Assembly (NCBI RefSeq): GCF_026210795.1
Contig: NC_089436.1
Coordinates: forward strand, 5,022,001-5,086,000
DNA length: 64,000 nucleotides
Direction of reading: 5' to 3'
Source: Rhizophagus irregularis
Taxonomy: Eukaryota; Glomeromycota; Glomeromycetes; Glomerales; Glomeraceae
The translations under genes were made by a program, and so were the position numbers. Under the pieces are notes generated by a model. It was given only the letters and a program-made list of their open reading frames with translations. It made no database searches and was not told the DNA's origin. Positions 44,486-53,505 of the stretch are shown here, in pieces; position 1 is the stretch's first letter; every line of letters starts with the position of its first letter.

Positions 44486-44837
44486 ATGAGCACGGACTTA
44501 GAAAAGGGAGCGTCATCATTGTTTTGGGACGCATTTACAATAAAAGATGACAATTATATAATAGGTTATGATGGCTTAATCCTGACAAAAGTCATTGAAG
44601 ATAATAATGAAAATAGCGTCACTTCTAACAAGATTCATGCGGATGGCAGTTGTCGTTATTATTTTGAACTCACTATCGAAAATAATCCTGGGTATGTCCA
44701 AATTTTGTATAATATCTCTTTTTTATTACTTTACACGCTTAATAAATTTTTTATTTTTAACAGAAATCTTGATTTCGGTATTCTTTACTGATAATGGCAA
44801 ATACGTTGGAATAATAAAGTCGGATGAAGTAATCAAG

Positions 44838-45440
44838 CCCTATAAAAAATAAATGTCCGGAAAATGTCTACGAAAATGTCTGGAAATTGTTCAGAATAAA
44901 TCTGGCATGTCCAGAAATTGTCCGGAAAATGTCTATTTTTTGCTACAAATTTGATACCTAAAATTTTGACATATCCGGACTTTGTCCAGAATATATCCAG
45001 AATTTATCCAGTATAAAATTTTGGACAAATTCCGGACAGATAAACCTAGACAAATTCCGGACATAGTAAAAATTCAGATAATTTGAGCTGGACAAATTCC
45101 AGACATGAAAAAATTCTGGACAAATTCTGGACGCTACTTCCAAAAAAGGATAAATTAATTTTGTAAAAAAATGCAAAAAGCACAAGACTGACATTCATAA
45201 CCTTCTTTGTCATACTAATTAAATTTGCTGAGCAGGCAAAAATACTATATATCTATGATATAAAACTTTAAGTTAAAAGCAATTATAATGATGGTCACCT
45301 GTTGATCATCTTTTTGTGCCAAATTTTATGAAAAAATATTTCAGGTCAATTTCCGGACAATTTCTGGACATGCCAGATTTATTCTGGACAATTTCCGGAC
45401 ATTTTCGTAGACATTTTCCGGACATTTATTTTTTATAGGG
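44838..45440. mobile_element. Fold-back element 1 (603 bp) in the channel gene
   Basis: Begins CCCTATAAAAAATAAATG and ends with its reverse complement. The outer ~80 bp of both ends are near-perfect inverted copies, followed by many TGTCCGGAAA / TTTCCGGACA words. The centre is unique AT-rich DNA. No coding capacity and no matching target duplication (AAG on the left, ATA on the right), which fits later rearrangement. Confidence 0.8.
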
Positions 45441-45860
45441 ATAGATAAAATATCTCCAGTATCAATCTCACTAGATGGTAATTACATCGCAAGCTTTAAT
45501 ATATTAAATGAGACGGTTTCACTATGGAGTCGCCCTACAAATTCATTTAATCTTGATGAGAAGGTTCTTATAGGAAATTGTGAGATTGATATTAAAAAGA
45601 TGATTGATATTTCTCAAGAAAAATTTGATGGCAAGTTTGGTTTAACCGTTTCTACAAAGATGCTTCCATATAACTATTTACAGTTTAAAGGAATATTCAT
45701 TATCTTATTTTATTAACCTGAAGAAAATGAATCTGAAGAAGTCAAACCCATAATATTGTATAAGGAACATAAAGATATAAAGCGTCTGGAATATTCTTAC
45801 CCAGTTTGTTTGAAAAGTGTTAAGGGTATTGCCGAATTTCTTGTTGATGGTATGACACTT
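45441..45860 (+). pseudogene. Upstream copy of a duplicated exon segment (420 bp)
   Basis: Same length as 46929-47348 and nearly identical to it. One difference turns CAA into TAA at 45714-45716, so this copy has a premature stop; another changes Lys to Glu near its end. It is bounded on the left by the right end of element 1 and on the right by the left end of element 2. Confidence 0.88.
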
Positions 45861-46928
45861 CCCTATAAAAAATAAGTGTCCAGAAATTGTCCAGAAATTG
45901 TCCAGAAAATTTGTCTAAATAATTGTCCGGAAAATGTCCAGAAAATGCCAAGTACCATGTCCGGAAATTGTTCCAAAAACACACTCGTTTCCGGATACTC
46001 ATTTTGTCCAGAATTTGTCCGGAAATTGACCTGAAATATTTTTTCATAAAATTTGGCACAAAAAGATGATCAACAGGTGACCATCATTATAATTGCTTTT
46101 AATTTAAAGTTTTATATCATAGATATATAGTATTTTTGCCTGCTCAGCAAATTTAATTAGTATGACAAAAAAGGTTATGAATGTCAGTCTTGTGCTTTTT
46201 GCATTTTTTTACAAAATTAATTTATCCTTTTTTGGAGGTCGTCTAAAGCAGGGCAAATCATGTGACTTCGAAAAAAATTGTTTTCATAAAATAAAACTTT
46301 TTACCATATATTCAACCATTCTAAACACATATTTTAAATGCATTTTTGCCTGCTCTGCAAGTTTACTTAGAGCGCAGAGTAGGGTTTTAAATGCTGTTTT
46401 TGATTTATTTGACTTTTTCAATTTCGTTATCCATTTTTGGATATGATCGGCAAAGTTTCGTTCATTCATATGTAAAGTCAAAAACAATATTCATAATCCA
46501 CTTTTTTTCCTTAAGTAAACTTGCAAAGCAGATAAAAATACGCTTATATTATGATTTTAAAGTTTCTATTAATTTTTCTTTATAAAAAATTAATCTAATT
46601 AAAATTACACCGAATCACGTGATTTGCCCCGCTTTAGACGACCTCCTTTTTTGGAAGTAGCGTCCAGAATTTGTCCAGCTCAAATTATCTGAATTTTTAC
46701 TATGTCCAGAATTTGTCCAGGTTTATCTGTCTGGAATTTGTCCAAAATTTTATACTGGACAAATTCTGGATATATTCTGGACAAAGTCCGGATATGTCAA
46801 AATTTTAGGTATCAAATTTGTAGCAAAAAATAGACATTTTTCGGACAATTTCTGGACATGCCAGATTTATTCTGGACATTTTCCGGACATTTTCGCAGAC
46901 ATTTTCCGGACATTTATTTTTTATAGGG
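45861..46928. mobile_element. Fold-back element 2 (1068 bp), inverted relative of element 1
   Basis: Has the same CCCTATAAAAAATA ends and TCCGGA-rich arms as element 1, but its interior is the reverse complement of that of element 1. It is interrupted at 46236-46644 by another element. Its right junction (…TTTTTATAGGG then ATAGATAAA) is identical to that of element 1. Confidence 0.82.
46236..46644. mobile_element. Nested inverted-repeat element (409 bp) with 10-bp target duplication
   Basis: Terminal inverted repeats of about 33 bp begin AGGTCGTCTAAAGC and continue (A/G)GGGCAAATCA(T/C)GTGA. They are flanked by exact CCTTTTTTGG copies (46226-46235 and 46645-46654), while uninterrupted element 1 has the site once. 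A target duplication of 9-11 bp is typical of Mutator-like elements, so this is probably a non-autonomous one. No coding sequence. Confidence 0.82.
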
Positions 46929-47542
46929 ATAGATAAAATATCTCCAGTATCAATCTCACTAGATGGTAATTACATCGCAAGCTTTAATATATTAAATGAG
47001 ACGGTTTCACTATGGAGTCGCCCTACAAATTCATTTAATCTTGATGAGAAGGTTCTTATAGGAAATTGTGAGATTGATATTAAAAAGATGATTGATATTT
47101 CTCAAGAAAAATTTGATGGCAAGTTTGGTTTAACCGTTTCTACAAAGATGCTTCCATATAACTATTTACAGTTTAAAGGAATATTCATTATCTTATTTTA
47201 TCAACCTGAAGAAAATGAATCTGAAGAAGTCAAACCCATAATATTGTATAAGGAACATAAAGATATAAAGCGTCTGGAATATTCTTACCCAGTTTGTTTG
47301 AAAAGTGTTAAGGGTATTGCCAAATTTCTTGTTGATGGTATGACACTTGTTGTTAAAAATAAAACTACTTTCTATGTTGTGTCCATTTCTTCTTGGCCCT
47401 GGACTTTGATCCGTAAATTGAATCATGTCAACATAGCTGAATCAATAATCACCTTTAATCCATCAACATTCAAGAGTTATATTCTTTTACCCCAGTGTAG
47501 CAAGAAATTTCTTAGCATGATTAATGTTCGCGCTGGTTACAG

Positions 47543-47837
47543 CCCTATAAAAAAAGAAAATTTGGAATTTATCCTGAAAAGTATGGAAAATGTCCGGAAA
47601 TTTTCTGTGCGTCCGGAAAACATTCGGAAACGATCATGTTTTTGAACATTTTCTGGACACTCGATTCTGGACAAATTCTGGACAAATTCTGGAGTGTCAA
47701 GAAAATGTCTGGAATTTGTGCGTCCGGAAAGTATTCCAAAACGTGACCGTTTCTGAATGTTTTCCGGACGCACAGAAATTTTCCAGACATTTTCCATACT
47801 TTTCAGGACAGATTCCAAATTTTCTTTTTTTATAGGG
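47543..47837. mobile_element. Fold-back element 3 (295 bp) with 3-bp target duplication
   Basis: CCCTATAAAAAAAG...ends with about 90-bp inverted arms nearly filling the element. It is flanked by CAG on both sides (47540-47542 and 47838-47840). Dropping the element and one CAG keeps the host frame open across the site, so this is an insertion into a coding exon. Confidence 0.85.
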
Positions 47838-50724
47838 CAGCAGTCCTTCACATATTATAGCAAAATCTTGTGTTGGGTATAAAATGATCATTTCTTCAAA
47901 AGGTGATCTACTTGCATTTGAAAATGGATCTATCATTGAACGTCAAACAGGATTGAATATAGCAAGACATAATGTGGCAGATATGAAGGATTTTGCATTT
48001 GTACATGATGATCGTCATCTACTTAAAATTTGTTTTAATGAACTTTCTATGAGCGCCACATTGATTGATGCCCGCTCAGGCATTAAATTGGCAACAGTAA
48101 TGCTACCAAAACTTGAATCAGATTACCTTAAACACATAAGACTTATCAAGGATGGCCGAATTATAGCCGTGATCCTACAATCTGGTTTTAGTTCCCTTGT
48201 TGTTGAAGAATGGAATTGGGAAAAAGCCTTTTGCATACAGTCAACAAAATATCTAAATTCTTTTACTTATAATAATATTTATTGGCCTGATAATTTAATT
48301 AATTCCTATGAGATTACAAATAAAAGTTTAAAAAAGAAGGCATTATCAATTCACAATGATAAAGAAAATTATTCTTTGGTATTTTCTTGTTATAATGTGA
48401 AATGCCCTACTGGAGCAATATTTTTTCACTTAGATGAAGAGAGTGCTATCATGGTCACGCCTGATTGTATTTTCTTATTTTGGGAAAAAGATGGGATTTT
48501 AAGTGCTTGGTATGGTTATTGTATAAGTCAAAAATCAAAGCATTTTCATGTCAATATATAGACCACATTTCCGATACTCGAGTTTTGCAGTTTTGCATAA
48601 CCTGCAAAGATAATAAGAAGCTCTACACCTTGTTGCCCTTAGATTTAGTTATAGAGGGTCAAAGTTTAACTGCTGAATGGATGCAAAGTAGTTGTCATTA
48701 TATTGAACAACAGAAAAGCAATAATATCTCACAAATCCACTTACTCACTATCAAACAATATATTAAATGCAATGCTTTTAATAATACAATGGCTATTTAT
48801 GATCTTATTAACTGCAATGCTGATGAAATAGTAAGGGAAATTTTAAAATATGACCATTATATACCAACAATTGTTTGTTACAAAAAAAATCCTTTGATAA
48901 AAGCAATTAAAATGCATAAAACTTCCTTAACGCAACAAATAATTGATTATTGTTGGCACCAGTGCTCTAACAAAGATGAACCAGGATTTATGTCTGTAGT
49001 CGTTGACGTACTTCCTCAACTTGCTACTCAATATCCACATATGCTTTCTACTTTATTGAAGCAACTTACATTTGCAAAAATTCCAACAAGCTGGGAAATA
49101 AATAAACCAAAAAAGGATAAATCGTCTTATAAAAATCTTTGGACTCATAAGCTTGATGGTTCTATTTCTTTTGGTATCAATGAAGATTATGAGACCAATG
49201 ACATGTTAGTATATTTTCTGCTTTCTAAATCTTATGTATTCTTTAAATTTTACTAATTATACTAATTATATATTAAGGATGAATGGTATTTCATGCTTAA
49301 CTACATACTGTTATGTCCCACTACCTGGCTTATGTCATTATTCAAATGTTACTAAATTAAACAACCCAAATTTTTCTAAATTATGCATATATATCATTAC
49401 GTATCTTTTTCTTGATGTACGTGAATTAAGCCCCTTCGCAAAACTAACTTTACTCCAATCTTTTGAAGCATTTCAGTCAAAACCTTTTGAGGCAATTGTT
49501 ACATTCAAGTGGAACGCCTTTGCAAGAAGTTATTTCCTAGTGTTTCTTTTTTATTATCTCGCTTATTTCATTCTCTTTGCTGCGGCAATTCATACTAATA
49601 ACAGCTATAGTGAAAGTTTTATGATAACAGCCTATATTTTGGGAGTATTTTTAGCAATTTTATGGATTATACGAGCTGTTGTATACATTGTTAATATTAT
49701 ATTTATAAAAAATGAAAAAAATGAAACCTATATATACTCTCTTCGCTTTTTTAAAAATTTTACAACTTACATCGAATTAATAGCATATGTCCTTCCTGTT
49801 ATTGCTGGATCCCAAATTAATAGTAGTCCTGAACTCCGATCCATTTCTATTCTATTCTTATGGATCTATTTTGTTGCACAATTGCGTGTTTTTAAAGGTA
49901 TTGGTATTTTTATTGCTGGTAAGGATTTTTCAGAAACTATAAATTAATTAAAAAATAAACAACTAAACAATAAATATTCTAATTTTTCTATTACACAAAG
50001 TTTACACACATATTTTTATAAAAATTAGATGGTTATTATTATTAATAACCCTTATTCTACTCGCTTTTGCCCATCCATTGATGGTTCTCTCGTCGGAAAC
50101 CCTAATAGTGGAATGAAATTTTATCAATCACTCAAAAATGCATGGCTTATGCTTTTAAATGATTACAGTTCTCTAGATTCGCAGACAGAAAATTACCTTT
50201 CGGATATTTTAAAGATTACCTTTTCATTTAGCACAACAATTATAATATTTAATATTTTAAGTACGTGGCTAATAAAATCTATTTCTTCTTTTCTATAAAT
50301 TTCTAATATTATTATTTTCTTTTTAACAGTTGCGCTCATGAATAATACCTATAAAAAAATATATAAAAATGCACGTACCGCATGGGTTATGCAGAGAGCA
50401 GAAGTAATTGTAAATATTGAAATTTTATTGATTCATTATTTTAATTGGTAAGCTCAATAACTTCATTAGTTATTATTGCATTTTAAATATATATACATGT
50501 CTAAATAATATTAATTTTATAGTAAATTGTTTTATGGTGATTGTTTCCCTTGGAGTATTATTTACAAAGCTTTAACTGAAGAGGTTGATGAATGGTCTAA
50601 AGAGAAAGGAAACATCCAGACGACTGATGAAGTAACAAACGAGATGAAAAATGAAATAAACAAAATAAAGGGTGAAATAAATAAAATGATGACCGAAAAA
50701 ATGATGCATGAATTGACGGAATGA

Positions 50725-50891
50725 ATTGAGAAAATTTATCTCTGCCGAATTGCAGAAAATTCCTGCAAAGGAAAAACTATAGTAGCTAAAAAATTTTGTA
50801 CAAATTTCCTTGGTTAGATCAGACTTTACACAGCATCAATTTAAATGGTAACCTTACAGGCCCACACCCATCAGCAGGAAGCCACATCAGC
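50725..50891. other. Flank between channel gene and the large element
   Basis: Short. 50840-50887 (TTTAAATGGTAAC...CAGGAAGCCACATC) resembles the reverse complement of about 63447-63500 on the far side of the large element, so the target may itself have been an older repeat. Confidence 0.45.
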
Positions 50892-51803
50892 AGTAGGACA
50901 AACTTGGGGGTTCTGGGACAGCGGCTATCACATAGGTCTAACCATAATTTAGTGTACCCCCAGACCACCTAGCCTTGATTTCTGATATGATAACATTATA
51001 CCTGTTTTTCTATCCCCAGACCACATAACCTTGATTCCCGATATGTTATTACTTGATAGCTAAAAAAGAACCCCCAAACGTTGTAGATAAGATTAAAATC
51101 ATATATTCCTAAACATTATTACCACGCATAGATCTATTCCAGGGTATCATAATTTTATGCTATATCAGATTGCCTTTATAAGTGCTAAAGGTATGAAGGA
51201 CACGAAGTGTCTGTAATACTGATAGCACGATTCAGCAATCTATTGTGGCATACTATTTTTATGATACTCTAAAATGGATTCATTCGATAATTTAAGCCAT
51301 TCATGCTCTAACCAAAAATTTTTAACAGGAAGGCAACTAGACATATTGTAAAGCTTTTCCTGCTATACGAAAAAATCTGGGACAGCGAAGTCTAACCAAA
51401 AATCTAACCCAGGTCTAACCAAAAATGTATAGCAGGAAGGCAACTAGATATGTTTTAAAGCTTTTCCTCCTATACGAAAAAATCTGGGACAGCGAAGTCT
51501 AACCAAAAATCCGACCCAGGTCTAACCAAAAAATGTATAGCAGGAAGGTAACTAGATATATTGTAAAGCTTTCCTTGCAATACGAAAAAATCTGGGACAA
51601 CAGGTCTAACCAAAAGTCTAACCAAAAATCCGTCCGAGGTCTAACCAAAAAATATACAGCAGGAAAACAACTAGACATATTGTAAAGCTTCCCCTGCAAT
51701 ACGAAAAAATCTGGGACAATAAAGTCTAACCAAAATTTAACCCTAATCATAAATTGCTCTGATTCTTTGACGAAGCCTATTTTCATACCGATTTTGATAG
51801 TAA
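50892..51803 (+). repeat. Left 912-bp terminal inverted repeat
   Basis: Reverse complement of 61807-62718, identical wherever compared by eye, including its inner tandem repeats. The inner end is sharp at the word CCGATTTTGATAGTAA. It contains the last ~20 codons of the Cys-rich gene at 51743-51979. Confidence 0.92.
51327..51740 (+). repeat. Four ~107-119-bp tandem units inside the left inverted repeat
   Basis: Units begin AGGAAGGCAACTAGA at about 51327, 51434, 51542 and 51661. Each carries TGTAAAGC, CGAAAAAATCTGGGACA and one to three TCTAACCAAAAAT words. The mirror array lies at about 61870-62283. Possible transposase or polymerase recognition sites, by analogy with other elements. Confidence 0.85.
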
Positions 51804-51979
51804 CTTCCAATATGAGATTGACATCGACCACTAGATGAACCTGTAGGTTTACCACATACAGCACAAGGAAAGCGTGATTTTGTCTTCCAATGAATGCGAC
51901 AACCTTCTGGCCTCACACAAGGACGACCACAAGGCTTTCCTGTGTTATGTAAATATTCACAAGTATATTCTCCAATCAT
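51743..51979 (-). CDS. Small Cys-rich zinc-binding-like protein (78 aa)
   Basis: Seven cysteines and several histidines are arranged as C-x9-C-x3-C-x6-C then C-x2-C...C-x2-H ('CAVCGKPTGSSSGRCQSH'), suggesting two zinc sites, followed by a basic Arg/Tyr tail. The ATG at 51979 is chosen because the longer open frame overlaps the divergent neighbour. Its final ~20 codons lie in the terminal repeat. Function unknown; it may bind the element's DNA ends. Confidence 0.65.
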   Translation of the reverse strand: MIGEYTCEYLHNTGKPCGRPCVRPEGCRIHWKTKSRFPCAVCGKPTGSSSGRCQSHIGSYYQNRYENRLRQRIRAIYD

Positions 51980-52031
51980 TTTTATTAAGTATAAATAAGT
52001 TAAATTAAAAAAAACTTTACAAGATATAAAA

Positions 52032-52406
52032 ATGTCTACCCAAGCTATACCAGCTAAGCCAACATACCGTGAAATTGAGTCAGCTCTAATTGCAGTAATT
52101 AAAGCAGGCATCCTTTACAAAAAACCAAAGGATGGTAAATTCATGTTATGTTACAAACAAAGGATAATCAAATTGCGTCAAGCAGAAGAACCAGAAAATT
52201 TTGTTCTTGAAACAGCACAATCTATTCTACCTAATGAGACAAAATATCAGCAAATCTTGGAAAATTATAAGACCTGGTATAGCAGAGAACCAAAACTTTT
52301 GTCTGCTATTAATAAGCTATACAGGTTATACTACGAATTGGCAAAAGACTACTTCCTTACAGACTCCCAAGCAGATGATGAGGTAGAAGACTATCTTAAT
52401 TCATAA
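52032..52406 (+). CDS. Element-encoded protein of unknown function (124 aa)
   Basis: Complete frame from an ATG 52 bp from the divergent Cys-rich gene. Mainly helical in character, acidic C-terminus (DDEVED), no recognised motif. Its stop overlaps the stop of the convergent integrase gene by 11 bp, which is the tight packing typical of such elements. Confidence 0.6.
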   Translation: MSTQAIPAKPTYREIESALIAVIKAGILYKKPKDGKFMLCYKQRIIKLRQAEEPENFVLETAQSILPNETKYQQILENYKTWYSREPKLLSAINKLYRLYYELAKDYFLTDSQADDEVEDYLNS

Positions 52407-53505
52407 GTACCCATTGTGGTGGAAGTTCTGTATCATCTGGTATAACTAAAAGTTCTTCCCTCACAAAGGATCTCTCTGATTCTTTACCATCATCATCAAT
52501 AAGCCAGTACAAAACTGGTTGATTTTTCTGTGTTAAAGACATATGGATATGATAAATCTTAGGTGACCAATTCATATCTCCTGCTCGACGTCTTCCACCT
52601 TCCAGATCATTTGGTTCAAGTAAGTACCTTACACTTATATCAGGTGGTAGTTTCTCTTCTTCAATCCCAACAGGTCCATCACGAGGATAAGAAGATCTGG
52701 AAGACACTCGTGATTTTTTTATAGCTACAGCAGGAGATATACCAAGTTGTTGGGTCACTGAGTTATTTATACTTTCTACAGCAATAGGTAAGTTTTTTAC
52801 CCAGACTCGAGATCTTGTTTTACCTAAAGTTAGTAAGTCAGATGCATCTTGAGAGGGAAATAGTTTCTCAACCAAGGTACGGTTATATCGCTCCACAATG
52901 CCAACAGTACGCTTAGACTTGGCCTTCTGAATCTTTACACCATGGGAAGTCATCAGCTTTTCACACTCACCTTTAAACTCTGAACCCCTATCTGTAATCA
53001 ATAATTTTGGCCAAGTGAGCGGACATGTTGTATCATCATATACCTTTTCAAAAGCCCGCGCAATAGTATGAGAAGTTAGGATTCCCTGTCGATCTTTAAC
53101 ACTGGTTGAACCTATAGGGACACTTTCTTTATACCTTGATGCTATATCAACTATATTGAGACAGAAAAGATAAGTCACATGTCCAACCTTGTCATATGGC
53201 ATATACAAAATGTCAGCTTGATGAACTTCATTGGGAACTTGTATAGAACTAAAACTTACACGAGGGATAAATCGGGGACGAGGTTTGTGGATTTGATGTA
53301 CTGCCTGTCTTTCAAGCCAATCCTCCACTTCATCCAAGGTGAAATCATATCCAGCATTTTGTGATGTCTGATACAATTTTTTGGCAGTCCTCTGATATCC
53401 AGATGGTTGGTAAAATATTCTGCATAAAGTCGAAGTCACCTCTACATTTCGTGCTTCATCAGAATCTATTGGAATAATAGGAATCAATGGGAGTTGAACA
53501 GGCAT
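52396..53505 (-). CDS. Polinton-type integrase (369 aa)
   Basis: Retroviral-type integrase core. D98 in 'QADILYM', D172 in 'ITDRGSEF' and E205 in 'GIVERYNRTL' form the metal-binding triad that joins the element's ends to target DNA. The D-E spacing (33) and the C-terminal block '(R)AGDMNWSPKIYHI...YWLIDDDGKE...SFVREEL' resemble Polinton c-integrases rather than typical Gypsy ones. The ATG at 53505 is the first Met in frame, since the frame opens 20 codons earlier only with TTG. The 5' end overlaps the divergent Gag-like gene by 19 bp, so both must share a bidirectional control region. Complete, no frame breaks. Confidence 0.88.
   Translation of the reverse strand: MPVQLPLIPIIPIDSDEARNVEVTSTLCRIFYQPSGYQRTAKKLYQTSQNAGYDFTLDEVEDWLERQAVHQIHKPRPRFIPRVSFSSIQVPNEVHQADILYMPYDKVGHVTYLFCLNIVDIASRYKESVPIGSTSVKDRQGILTSHTIARAFEKVYDDTTCPLTWPKLLITDRGSEFKGECEKLMTSHGVKIQKAKSKRTVGIVERYNRTLVEKLFPSQDASDLLTLGKTRSRVWVKNLPIAVESINNSVTQQLGISPAVAIKKSRVSSRSSYPRDGPVGIEEEKLPPDISVRYLLEPNDLEGGRRRAGDMNWSPKIYHIHMSLTQKNQPVLYWLIDDDGKESERSFVREELLVIPDDTELPPQWVLMN

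Larger units (their letters stand above)
44486..50724 (+). pseudogene. Broken propeller plus TRP-like ion channel gene
   Basis: Pieces of one large protein lie in order on the plus strand. The N-terminal ~700 residues are propeller-like ('SISLDGNYIASFN', 'MIISSKGDLLAFENG'). From about 49440 comes a channel region with six hydrophobic segments: about 49520-49600, 49620-49710, 49760-49810, 49840-49930, 50030-50075, then a pore-like stretch and 50200-50350 ending NILIALMNNTYKK, the TRP-family S6 signature. An intron at 49205-49277 and the 3' introns fit GT-AG. Damage: inserted elements at 44838-45440, 45861-46928 and 47543-47837; a duplicated exon part with a stop; a probable frame break at about 48550 (or a 41-nt intron); a frame break at about 50060 inside S5-pore; and a phase conflict at the first intron. 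The channel would have been a membrane cation channel. I infer it is no longer functional at this locus. Confidence 0.75.

Noticed and set aside
45820-46059. 79-aa frame rich in SGQ/PDN words
   Set aside because: Translation of the TCCGGA repeats of fold-back element 2; similar frames appear in every copy of the repeat.
51499-51864. Hydrophobic 121-aa and mirrored 95-aa frames in the terminal repeats
   Set aside because: They read through the tandem units of the inverted repeats and overlap the better-supported Cys-rich gene.
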